6,492 nt of DNA from Desulfuromonadales bacterium (GCA_030614505.1 JAUWTX010000125.1:1-6492), one strand, 5' to 3'; shown: positions 1 to 6,492, counted from the first letter of the stretch. The notes: generated from the sequence alone by a model not told the origin. Made by a program: numbers and translations.

Positions 1-834
1 ACAAGCCTTGATATTATCACGGGCAAAACGGTCCAGTTCATTTAAAGCCACACCGGGGGAAACTGCTGCCAAAGCACGGTCATGGGCCTCAAGAAACGTA
101 TCATAAATAGTGCGAAGTTCATCAGAAACTTTACCGAGGGCCAAAGTGACCGTTTCATCAGAATGATAACCTGATAAACGACATCCGAAATCGATCGTCA
201 CCAGCTCACCCTCGCCAAGAACCTTGTTGCTGGCGATTCCATGCGGCATGGCACCACGCAACCCGGAAGCGACAATAATATCAAAAGCCTTCTCTTCCGC
301 ACCAAGCTTCCGCAAGGCAAATTCAAGGGCCAGGGCTATTTCATTTTCCCTGACGCCAGGCTTGACCAACGCCTCAACCTCTGCAAGACCGACAAGGTTC
401 AACTCTGCAGCGTTGGCAATTTTTCTGATTTCATCCGCTGATTTGTGTAAACGAAGACCTTGCAGCTCATCCTTGAAATGAAACCATTGCCAATTCGCAT
501 TGCCTTTCTCCTGGAATGCGTTGACGATGCTGAAGGAAAGGTCCGCTTCAAAGCCAATGCGAGTCACTCCAGAGGTTAACAGCTGATTAATGACACCGTC
601 GATTTTGATTTTATACTCTTCAATAGAGTCGGCCAAGACCTCCTCATTAGCCTGTGTGGTATATCGCGAATCTGTCAGAAAGACAAGCTGATCTGAGGTA
701 ATAATTAAAACACCATCACTGCCGCAGAAACCGCACAGGTAACGAATATTTTCGGGTTGGCAGAAGATCAGTGCATCCAGATCAAGCTCCGCCAAGAGAT
801 TGACAGCCTTTTGCCTGCGATGAGAAGAAGTCAT
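1..834 (-). CDS. M24B-family Xaa-Pro peptidase (3' end outside window)
   Basis: The frame stays open from the ATG at 834 to the window edge, giving the first 278 residues of a protein that in this family is usually about 350-360 long. Residues 5-125 form the creatinase-like N-terminal domain (ALIFCQPENIRYLCGF, then VFLTDSRYTTQA). The metallopeptidase domain starts near 130 with LRLHKSADEIRKIANAAEL. ASGLRGAMPHGIAS at 189-202 supplies His198, TIDFG at 213-217 supplies the metal ligand Asp215, and SDETVTLALG at 225-234 supplies Asp226. The remaining His and Glu ligands would lie beyond the window. Such enzymes remove the residue before proline, as aminopeptidase (PepP-like) or dipeptidase (PepQ-like); the sequence does not tell which. 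The start overlaps the aroQ stop by four bases and has no Shine-Dalgarno, so translation probably depends on coupling. An efp gene often follows in related genomes. Confidence 0.94.
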   Translation of the reverse strand, partial: MTSSHRRQKAVNLLAELDLDALIFCQPENIRYLCGFCGSDGVLIITSDQLVFLTDSRYTTQANEEVLADSIEEYKIKIDGVINQLLTSGVTRIGFEADLSFSIVNAFQEKGNANWQWFHFKDELQGLRLHKSADEIRKIANAAELNLVGLAEVEALVKPGVRENEIALALEFALRKLGAEEKAFDIIVASGLRGAMPHGIASNKVLGEGELVTIDFGCRLSGYHSDETVTLALGKVSDELRTIYDTFLEAHDRALAAVSPGVALNELDRFARDNIKAC

Positions 835-1271
835 AAAAGGTGGGAGATCAGACCACGCAAAGCCAAATGATAGCTCATTGCGCCAAAACCAGAAACCTGC
901 CCAATGACCACACCGGCAACATATGATTGTTGGCGAAATTCCTCACGGGCGTGGATATTGGAGAGATGTGCTTCTATAACGGGAGGATCAATTGAAGAAA
1001 TGGCATCTCGCAAGGCTACGCTGGTATGCGTCAAGCCACCCGGATTAATAATGATACCGGCAAAGCCATCGTTTTTGGCTGCATGAATTCTGTCAATCAG
1101 ATTCCCTTCATGATTGGACTGGTAGGTATCAACCTTAACACCCAGCTCCTCGGCAAGAAGAGAGATGGATCCATTGATATCGGCAAGTGTTTGTCGGCCA
1201 TATACCTCAGGCTCTCTCTGGCCGAGAAGATTCAGGTTGGGGCCATGCAGTATCAAAATACGGTCTGACAT
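831..1271 (-). CDS. aroQ: Type II 3-dehydroquinate dehydratase
   Basis: Dehydrates 3-dehydroquinate to 3-dehydroshikimate, the third step of the shikimate pathway. Type II enzymes form cytoplasmic dodecamers and use an enolate mechanism. At 146 residues the length is standard. Motifs in order: HGPNLNLLGQREPEVYG at 9-25 with the catalytic Arg19 and Tyr24 on the mobile lid; QSNHEGNLID at 51-60; NPGGLTHTSVALRDAI at 76-91 with substrate-binding Asn76, His82 and Arg88; and PVIEAHLSNIHAREEFRQQSYV at 97-118 with Glu100, His102 and Arg113. Leu80 sits where Tyr or Phe is more usual (NPG-A/G-Y-THT). The ATG lies one base after the Roadblock stop, with a GAGG twelve bases upstream inside that gene. The TGA overlaps the peptidase start in an ATGA. 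Confidence 0.97.
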   Translation of the reverse strand: MSDRILILHGPNLNLLGQREPEVYGRQTLADINGSISLLAEELGVKVDTYQSNHEGNLIDRIHAAKNDGFAGIIINPGGLTHTSVALRDAISSIDPPVIEAHLSNIHAREEFRQQSYVAGVVIGQVSGFGAMSYHLALRGLISHLL

Positions 1272-1272
1272 A

Positions 1273-1632
1273 TCAGCTTAAAGCCTCAATCAGGTTATAG
1301 CCCTCGCGGGTCATCAGGTAGCGCGCCTTACCGAAATTACCATCCCGGTCGATGACCAAGGCAACAAAATATTCATTATTGAGCATGCGGATCACAATAA
1401 TAAAACGATCGGTACGAATGGAAACTTCCTCCATTTCACCAAGGCTTAAGGTCTCTGCAGTCTTACGAATTTCTTTCAGGACATTAGAGTATTCCACCAC
1501 AACCATCTGCAGGTCGATTTCTTCACCAGGAGAAAAAAACTGATCAACGGCAATGCCATCATATCCCATCAGGACAGAGCCAATTCCGCCACCGGTTTCT
1601 TCAACAATTCGTTGTAGAATTTCACTAAACAT
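1273..1632 (-). CDS. Roadblock/LC7-domain protein (MglB-like)
   Basis: A 119-residue single-domain protein of the Roadblock/LC7 family. Bacterial members include MglB, the GTPase-activating partner of the small GTPase MglA in polarity and motility. The visible signature is the N-terminal helix FSEILQRIVEETGG (2-15) followed by the strand and turn IGSVLMGYDGIAVDQF (17-32). After that come a long helix around 45-63 (VEYSNVLKEIRKTAETL) and the strands EVSIRTDRFIIVIRML and YFVALVIDRDGNFGKARYLM. I chose the ATG at 1632 because of the Shine-Dalgarno at 1636-1644; the ATG at 1656 would add eight residues inside the TPR gene. The start overlaps the TPR stop by eight bases, and aroQ begins one base after the TGA. 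No small GTPase gene lies in the window, so an actual GAP role cannot be claimed. Confidence 0.87.
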   Translation of the reverse strand: MFSEILQRIVEETGGGIGSVLMGYDGIAVDQFFSPGEEIDLQMVVVEYSNVLKEIRKTAETLSLGEMEEVSIRTDRFIIVIRMLNNEYFVALVIDRDGNFGKARYLMTREGYNLIEALS

Positions 1633-2482
1633 TTGCCCTCCCCTGCTTAATTGCACTCAACCAGCGTTGAAAAACAGTCAGCACTGATTGATCTTCAGGT
1701 TCATTATGTTGTTGTTTCGGAGATATCATCGATGTTGCTGGCACTGCTTCCACCTCGGCGCACTCTGGTTTGACAGCAGCTTTTTCGACTTCCGATGAAT
1801 GCTCGACAACAGCGATCTCCTCTTTGCCACATGATTGTTCCTGAAGTTGCAACATCCGATCACGTGCCGCGTCATTATTCGGATTCTGTTTAAGAATATC
1901 CTGGTAAACCTTGACAGCCTTATCCAGCAGGCCTTGTTTTACATAGATTTCGGCTAAAGTTGCCGTGGAAATAGACTCCTCCGGCTCGTCAGTCTTAGTT
2001 GCTTCCGGAGGAACATTTACCTGGGCTTGATCTGCTTGCTTGATTTTCGACCAAGGCCTGGGCAGATCCAGAGCAATAAGCATATCAGCAATTTTTCTAT
2101 CGTCAGGGTGGAACTCTTCAGCCTGTTTAAGAATCTTACGAGCCTGGTCACGTTCACTGCGAATCAGGTGCAAGCGAGCCAGACCGACAAGACCCGCCTG
2201 GCTTTGGCGATCAATGCTGAGAGCTTTTGCATAAGCACTCATTGCATCGTCGATATGCCCCATCTGACCCAGGATGCGGCCCAGAGTGGAGAACCCAGGG
2301 CTGAAATGCGGTAACATTCTCGTTCCCAGGCGTGCGGCTTCCAAGGCATCATCCATTAACCCGATCTGACGATACGCTTCTGCCAGAGGGACAAACGCGG
2401 TAGAACTCGGATCCTTGGCAACAATCTGCAGATAACTGCCGATCTTGCCTATCAAACTTCCTCCAGTGCTCGTCGATGTCAT
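1625..2482 (-). CDS. Cytoplasmic tetratricopeptide-repeat protein of unknown function
   Basis: A 285-residue protein with no signal peptide or membrane segment, so probably cytoplasmic. Three consecutive 34-residue TPR units can be read at about 28-61, 62-95 and 96-129, showing the typical spaced Gly/Ala/Tyr pattern (for example LAEAYRQIGLMDDALEAA). A fourth is separate at about 172-205 (LAEIYVKQGLLDKAVKVYQDILKQNPNN). A charged linker at 143-170 separates them. An acidic, probably disordered stretch at 215-265 leads to a short amphipathic C-terminal segment (VLTVFQRWLSAIKQ, 268-281). TPRs mediate protein-protein contacts, and no catalytic motif is visible. The start is ATG with a weak GGATGAG five bases upstream. 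Its 3' end overlaps the Roadblock gene and carries that gene's ribosome binding site, which suggests that the two products work together. That function is inference. Confidence 0.85.
   Translation of the reverse strand: MTSTSTGGSLIGKIGSYLQIVAKDPSSTAFVPLAEAYRQIGLMDDALEAARLGTRMLPHFSPGFSTLGRILGQMGHIDDAMSAYAKALSIDRQSQAGLVGLARLHLIRSERDQARKILKQAEEFHPDDRKIADMLIALDLPRPWSKIKQADQAQVNVPPEATKTDEPEESISTATLAEIYVKQGLLDKAVKVYQDILKQNPNNDAARDRMLQLQEQSCGKEEIAVVEHSSEVEKAAVKPECAEVEAVPATSMISPKQQHNEPEDQSVLTVFQRWLSAIKQGRANV
1636..1644 (-). promoter_or_regulatory. Strong Shine-Dalgarno for the Roadblock gene, inside the TPR gene
   Basis: On the minus strand AGGGGAGGG lies three bases before the ATG at 1632, with the GGAGG core four bases away. 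It is the best ribosome binding site in the window. It decides the start of the Roadblock gene: the in-frame ATG at 1656 is upstream of this site and has nothing comparable. Confidence 0.85.
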
Positions 2483-2523
2483 TTTATCTCATCCAGTTCC
2501 AGGAGTGTTAATCCGACAGTCTC

Positions 2524-3600
2524 CTAGATTAGAAGTTCCCCTAAACACTCGTCCAGACTTTCGACCTGATGTAATTCAGCTGAGCCTATCCCATGATTCA
2601 AAACGAGTCTCAGTACGCCATCTTTAACCTTTTTATCCCTTTGCATCACACTAAGATAATCCGTAACAGAAAAATCAGGAGGCGTTACGGGAAGATCAAA
2701 ATAGGTCAATAGATCGATAATCCTTTTGACATCTTCTGCTGAGCAGAGATTGAGTCTTGCTGAAACCTGAGCGGCCATAACCATACCGATTGAAACTGCT
2801 TCACCGTGTTTGATGACACCGTAACCGGCAAGGGTTTCAACAGCATGGCCAAAAGTATGGCCCAGGTTAAGGATCACCCGTACTCCCTGCTCCTTTTCGT
2901 CATTTTCTACAACATTCGCCTTAATTTGGCAAGAGATCATTACTGCGTAAGCAAGCGCATCTGTAGAACGATCAGCAAGGAGTTCACGATGGTCTTCGAG
3001 CCAGCGGAAAAATTCCACATCACGGATAATGCCATACTTAATAACCTCAGCCAACCCCGAGACATACTCTCTTTTCGGTAGTGTCTCCAAGGCCATAACG
3101 TCTATATGGACATGTTTAGGCTGGTAAAAAGCTCCAATCAGATTCTTGCCTTGCGGATGATTAACTCCTGTCTTGCCACCGACAGAACTATCGACCTGTG
3201 AAAGAAGTGTCGTTGGTATCTGGACGAAAGGGATGCCTCGCAAAAAAGTTGCAGCGGCAAAGCCTGCCATGTCACCAATAACACCACCACCAAGCGCAAT
3301 CAAACCACAGTAACGATCAAACTTTCTTTCAATCAGAACATCGTATATGTTCTCAAGGGTATCAATAGTCTTGTACTCTTCACCGTCCGGAACCCTGATT
3401 ACGCTGACCTGACGTCCGGATGCGACAAGGGAATCTACTATTTGATCGCAATACAACTCACCAACCGTCGGATTTGTTACGATTGCAACCTTCTTGGGGA
3501 AGGCAACATCATTCAGTGCAGAGCCAATGCTGGCAAGTATACGTTCCCCAATCCATATTGGATAACTACGCTCACCAAGTCCGACAATAATTTGTTTCAT
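2524..3600 (-). CDS. aroB: 3-dehydroquinate synthase
   Basis: Converts DAHP (3-deoxy-D-arabino-heptulosonate 7-phosphate) to 3-dehydroquinate, the second step of the shikimate pathway, using NAD and a divalent metal (usually Zn). At 358 residues it is the usual length. The NAD-binding glycine stretch GGGVIGDMAGF is at 104-114, followed by the FVQIPTTLLSQVDSSVGGKTGVN block at 125-147 with the substrate-binding Lys143, and GKNLIGAFYQP at 151-161. The metal ligands are all present: Glu185 in GLAEVIKYG, His248 in NLGHTFGHA and His265 in KHGEAV. The ATG overlaps the aroK stop by four bases, so coupling is likely; a weak purine stretch (TTGGGATTGAAAG) precedes it. The stop is TAG, followed by a 41-base gap before the TPR gene. 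No damage or unusual residue is seen. Confidence 0.97.
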   Translation of the reverse strand: MKQIIVGLGERSYPIWIGERILASIGSALNDVAFPKKVAIVTNPTVGELYCDQIVDSLVASGRQVSVIRVPDGEEYKTIDTLENIYDVLIERKFDRYCGLIALGGGVIGDMAGFAAATFLRGIPFVQIPTTLLSQVDSSVGGKTGVNHPQGKNLIGAFYQPKHVHIDVMALETLPKREYVSGLAEVIKYGIIRDVEFFRWLEDHRELLADRSTDALAYAVMISCQIKANVVENDEKEQGVRVILNLGHTFGHAVETLAGYGVIKHGEAVSIGMVMAAQVSARLNLCSAEDVKRIIDLLTYFDLPVTPPDFSVTDYLSVMQRDKKVKDGVLRLVLNHGIGSAELHQVESLDECLGELLI

Positions 3601-4124
3601 GCTTTCAATCCCAAGGCAATCTTCTGTGCAACTTCCAAAGGCGTGAGCCCGTCAGTTTCGATGACAATATCGGCTTCCGCGTAAAAGGGTTGTCGGTTAA
3701 CCCAAAGGTCTTTAACCTCATCCCATCCTTTGGAATCGACAAGTGGGCGATCTACACTTTGCGCCAGACGATTCTTCAGCGTCGCCCAATCCGTCTTTAA
3801 GTAGATGACCCTACCGATGTTTTTCATCAGGTTTCGATTTACATCACGTTCAACGATACCACCACCGGTAGCATAAACCGCTACTGGTTGCTTGCTCAAC
3901 TCTTTCAGTATCGCAGTTTCACAATCTCTAAAACAGCCTTCGCCATTTGTAGCAAAAATCTTTGCTATTGTGCGCCCCTCACGCTGCACAATCATCTCAT
4001 CAATATCAACAAACGGACTTTTCAATCGAGCAGCCAACAATTTACCGACCGTCGACTTACCGGCCCCCATAAATCCAGTTAGAAAAATATTGCTCGAGAT
4101 TTCGGACTTCATATATTCAGGCAT
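3597..4124 (-). CDS. aroK: Shikimate kinase
   Basis: Cytoplasmic enzyme that phosphorylates shikimate to shikimate 3-phosphate with ATP, the fifth step of the chorismate pathway. The 175-residue product has the full set of family motifs: Walker A GFMGAGKST at 17-25, the Asp pair DID at 40-42 (Mg and shikimate binding), FRDCE at 65-69 with the substrate-binding Arg66, the glycine triplet GGG at 87-89, DRPL at 125-128 (lid arginine) and NRQPFY at 143-148. Length is normal for the family. An ATG at codon 5 (4112) would give an N-terminus closer to common homologues (MKSEISSNIFLTGFMG). Neither start has a recognisable Shine-Dalgarno, and the terminator-like hairpin ends just upstream. The TGA stop overlaps the aroB start in an ATGA, so aroB is probably translationally coupled to it. 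Confidence 0.96.
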   Translation of the reverse strand: MPEYMKSEISSNIFLTGFMGAGKSTVGKLLAARLKSPFVDIDEMIVQREGRTIAKIFATNGEGCFRDCETAILKELSKQPVAVYATGGGIVERDVNRNLMKNIGRVIYLKTDWATLKNRLAQSVDRPLVDSKGWDEVKDLWVNRQPFYAEADIVIETDGLTPLEVAQKIALGLKA

Positions 4125-4131
4125 TACGTTG

Positions 4132-4170
4132 AAACAGAAAAGGACAGGGCTAGCCTGTCCTTTTCTGTTT
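4132..4170 (-). terminator. Perfect inverted repeat resembling a bidirectional intrinsic terminator, pilQ-aroK
   Basis: Two 17-base arms (4132-4148 and 4154-4170) are exact reverse complements around a 5-base loop. The GC-rich core of the stem is GGACAGG/CCTGTCC. On the minus strand this core is followed by TTTTCTGTTT and preceded by the matching A-rich tract AAACAGAAAA, the layout of a Rho-independent terminator that works in both directions. It starts 17 bases after the pilQ stop codon and its far edge is 7 bases from the aroK ATG. It may end pilQ transcription, pass only part of it to aroK, or act as an RNA-stabilising 3' structure. The repeat is certain; its function is inferred. Confidence 0.8.
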
Positions 4171-4187
4171 GATATTTATTGTTTCAT

Positions 4188-6492
4188 TTAAGGGACCACG
4201 ATACGCGGCGTGATGAAGATCAGTAACTCACGACGAGTCCTTGTTTTTTTGGTTGATTTAAAGAGGTGCCCAAGGACCGGGATATTTTTAAGAACCGGCA
4301 CACCAGACGCACTATCCTGCTCAATCTCAATAAAAATCCCGCCGATAACCGTTGTCTGCCCATCACGTACCAGGACTTTGGTCTGTGCCTTCTTCTCATC
4401 AATAGAGACAGAGTCACCAACTGCAGTCGTGACAACCGAACCAACGGAACTGTTTGAAACATCGATATCCATAAGAATACTGCCATCTGGATTAATCTCC
4501 GGAGTTACCTGCAGTTTCAACTCGGCATTTTCAAAGGTAACATCAGTTCCGGCATCACTAACCGTAGTGAATGGAATTTTGGTTCCTTGCGATATAACGG
4601 CGGTTTCTCCGTTCAGGGTAGTAATTCGAGGAGTTGAAATAATCTTGCCTTCACCAGATTCCTCTAAAGCAGAAAGACGCAAATCTATGTTCAATTGATC
4701 GTTAAGAGCACCTATACCAATAGCAGTAGCAAACCCTGCCGCAGCAGGATTGGTCGCAGGAATAAGGAAAGCCCCCCCCATACCGGTTGCAATATCATTC
4801 ACAATGAAGCTTTTGTCAGCGCTGTCATTAGCCTGATCATAATCAAAGTTCCATTTGACACCCAAGCTACGTGCAAAATCCGTGTTTGCCTCAACAATAC
4901 GAGCTTCGATCATGACCTGTTGTTCCGGCTTATCAATATAGGCGATCATTTCTTCCATCTGCTCAAGCACTGTTGCTACATCACGAACAATCAGTTGCTT
5001 GTTGCGTGAATCGGCAATGATGGAACCACGATCCGATTTGATATCAGTCAAGTATCCTTTCATGTCGTCAACAGAGGCATAACTGATTGCGAAAAGTTTC
5101 GTTTCAAGGACGCCTTCTTCGATTGCGACCATTTGTTCTTTCATATCGGTCTGCTCAATTTCCCTGATCTTATCCTTGGGCATAATGCGCAGAACGTTAC
5201 CCTGTTGAATCTTGCCAAGGCTGGCAGTTTCCAAAACAAGGTCCAGCGCCTGATCCCATGGCACATCAATCAGGCGCAGAGTGACAGTGCCCTTCACATC
5301 ACCACTGGCCAGAATGTTCAAGCCACTGACTTCACCGATCAGCTGCAGAATACTGCGGACATTAGCCGAATCAAAAACCAGGGTAATCTTTTCACCAGTG
5401 TAACTTGCAGCTTCTGCGGCCATTTCATCTGCGGTCACTGGAGACGTCACCGGAGCGAACGACTGCTCCTCGGCTAACTCATCAGTAACTTGTGGAACCT
5501 TCGGGGCAACAACCTCTACCTGACTGACTGCTGGAGGAATTGCTTCAGCATATGCACCATCGTCAACGACCAGACGCACTGTGTCGCCATCCTGTTCAAG
5601 AGCATAAGCCACCGGGCCCTTAAGGCTGACAGCAATACGCACATTCTGGTGATCACCATCAGTTACAGTGTAGGGAATAACAGATATCACAGCACTTGGG
5701 AATGCAGATGCATCAATCGTTCTGCGCAGAGCGCGGCTGATTGAGGTATTCACAATTTCGAAACGTACCAGATTCGCTTCTTCTACAGGATCAGAAATCT
5801 GTGCAATGCCAGAGAGTGCGACAGTAATAACACTTCTACCATCTTCGTTTGTAAAATCAATTGCCTCAACACTTGCAGGCCCAATTGCCTTGGGTGGAAC
5901 CGCTTCGGCAACTGGTTTCTCAGCTATTACTACAGAAGCGGGTGCTGGCGCCACTGGCTGGCTCTTTTTTTCAGTCGGTTTCACTTCTACGGCAGGCTTG
6001 TCACTGGCAACCGGGGTTGTTTTTTTCACATCACCCCATGAGACAAGAATGTCTGTCGCACGTCCTTCTACAAGATGTTCGGGTAAAGCACTTTCACTCG
6101 CATCAAAAACCAGTCGGGTTTTGTCATTGTAGGTGCCAACACGCACCTTCTTAAAACCGGCACCAGCAGTGAATGAACGCTCTTTAAAGACAGGCCGAAG
6201 ACCATAAACATCAACAACCAGACGCGGCGGGTTGCTAAGGGCAAAATATTGAAATTTGCCTAGCTTGCCATTACTTTCCAGGAGAGCATGACCAGGGGAA
6301 AGTGTAATTTTATTCAGTAAACTCGCAGTCTTGGACGCATCAACCGTCACGCCCACCTCAGATACAACTGTAGTGGTCACAGGCTCCACTGAAGTAGTTT
6401 TTACGGCATTATCTCCAGCCGCAAATGCAACGAGAAATTCTGTTCCATTCAAGCTAACCTGGTACTCGGTCGTTTTCTCAAGAAGAACCTCA
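4188..6492 (-). CDS. pilQ: Type IV pilus secretin PilQ (5' end outside window)
   Basis: PilQ forms the outer-membrane secretin ring through which the type IV pilus is extended and retracted. 767 codons are visible, and the frame is open to the window edge, so the true start and signal peptide lie outside. A TTG at 6452 is in frame but the coding sense continues upstream of it (visible residues include EVLLEKTTEYQVSLNG). Counting from that TTG as residue 1, the N-terminus is the tail of one AMIN-like peptidoglycan-binding domain. A second AMIN domain follows at about 45-140, a Pro/Ala/Lys-rich linker at 141-193, a third AMIN-like domain at 195-298, and a second acidic linker to about 352. The secretin short domain (STN/N0) is at about 355-425, N1 at 452-510 and the secretin barrel at 515-754. 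The C-terminus carries the family signature (GVPVLKNIPVLGHLF, then ELLIFITPRIV). The stop is TAA. No interruption is seen. An upstream pilMNOP cluster is expected but not visible. Confidence 0.96.
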   Translation of the reverse strand, partial: EVLLEKTTEYQVSLNGTEFLVAFAAGDNAVKTTSVEPVTTTVVSEVGVTVDASKTASLLNKITLSPGHALLESNGKLGKFQYFALSNPPRLVVDVYGLRPVFKERSFTAGAGFKKVRVGTYNDKTRLVFDASESALPEHLVEGRATDILVSWGDVKKTTPVASDKPAVEVKPTEKKSQPVAPAPASVVIAEKPVAEAVPPKAIGPASVEAIDFTNEDGRSVITVALSGIAQISDPVEEANLVRFEIVNTSISRALRRTIDASAFPSAVISVIPYTVTDGDHQNVRIAVSLKGPVAYALEQDGDTVRLVVDDGAYAEAIPPAVSQVEVVAPKVPQVTDELAEEQSFAPVTSPVTADEMAAEAASYTGEKITLVFDSANVRSILQLIGEVSGLNILASGDVKGTVTLRLIDVPWDQALDLVLETASLGKIQQGNVLRIMPKDKIREIEQTDMKEQMVAIEEGVLETKLFAISYASVDDMKGYLTDIKSDRGSIIADSRNKQLIVRDVATVLEQMEEMIAYIDKPEQQVMIEARIVEANTDFARSLGVKWNFDYDQANDSADKSFIVNDIATGMGGAFLIPATNPAAAGFATAIGIGALNDQLNIDLRLSALEESGEGKIISTPRITTLNGETAVISQGTKIPFTTVSDAGTDVTFENAELKLQVTPEINPDGSILMDIDVSNSSVGSVVTTAVGDSVSIDEKKAQTKVLVRDGQTTVIGGIFIEIEQDSASGVPVLKNIPVLGHLFKSTKKTRTRRELLIFITPRIVVP

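Noticed and set aside
1654..1656. Upstream in-frame ATG for the Roadblock gene (127 residues)
   Set aside because: The strong Shine-Dalgarno at 1636-1644 lies downstream of it and points to the ATG at 1632; the extra eight residues are not part of the domain.
2498..2520. Possible hairpin in the aroB-TPR gap
   Set aside because: Only a 4-bp stem (GGAG/CTCC) plus three more pairs after a two-base bulge, and no T tract; within chance expectation.
4165..4260. Sigma-70 promoter for aroK at the pilQ 3' end
   Set aside because: AT-rich hexamers such as TAAATA and TATCGT are present, but none has a -35 box at proper spacing with more than weak matches, and any transcript would still meet the hairpin.
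4210..4698. 162-codon plus-strand ORF antisense to pilQ
   Set aside because: It lies wholly within the conserved secretin coding region on the other strand, has no recognisable domain, and its composition is what the antisense of pilQ would give. Other plus-strand ORFs inside genes (for example 5133-5477 and 5806-6132) were rejected likewise.
5940..6020. Low-complexity stretch in pilQ as a DNA repeat
   Set aside because: It is the Pro/Ala/Lys-rich interdomain linker of the protein; no regular nucleotide repeat unit is present.
6450..6452. TTG as start codon of pilQ (754-residue version)
   Set aside because: The same frame continues upstream to the window edge with sequence that fits an AMIN domain, and residue 1 would fall inside a beta strand with no signal peptide. 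The gene is simply cut by the window.

Overview
The window is a densely packed block of genes, all on the minus strand. Read in the direction of transcription (right to left) it contains the 3' part of pilQ (type IV pilus secretin), aroK (shikimate kinase), aroB (3-dehydroquinate synthase), a cytoplasmic TPR-repeat protein, a small Roadblock/LC7 (MglB-like) protein, aroQ (type II 3-dehydroquinate dehydratase) and the 5' part of an M24-family Xaa-Pro peptidase. Both end genes run off the window: pilQ has no start here and the peptidase has no stop. The plus strand holds only shadow ORFs.

The order pilQ-aroK-aroB-TPR-Roadblock-aroQ-M24 peptidase is, from memory, the arrangement seen in Desulfuromonadales/Geobacterales (Geobacter, Pelobacter, Desulfuromonas relatives), where pilMNOP lie upstream and efp usually follows the peptidase. 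I therefore infer a Gram-negative bacterium of that group. The secretin independently shows that there is an outer membrane. Base composition looks moderate and even, with no sign of recent transfer, and there are no mobile elements, RNA genes or CRISPR repeats.

Layout: 6492-4188 pilQ; 4187-4125 intergenic region with a perfect 17-bp inverted repeat shaped like a bidirectional intrinsic terminator; 4124-3597 aroK; 3600-2524 aroB (4-base ATGA overlap with aroK); a 41-base gap; 2482-1625 TPR protein; 1632-1273 Roadblock protein (8-base overlap, strong Shine-Dalgarno inside the TPR gene); 1271-831 aroQ (1-base gap); 834-1 M24 peptidase (4-base ATGA overlap). From aroK onward the tight spacing implies one transcript with translational coupling. 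AroB, AroQ and AroK catalyse steps 2, 3 and 5 of the shikimate pathway.

The less ordinary parts are the strong hairpin ending seven bases before the aroK start, which has no visible Shine-Dalgarno, and the TPR/Roadblock gene pair embedded between aromatic-biosynthesis genes next to a pilus secretin. The pair is a candidate for an uncharacterised regulatory or polarity module. I see no clearly new large system.
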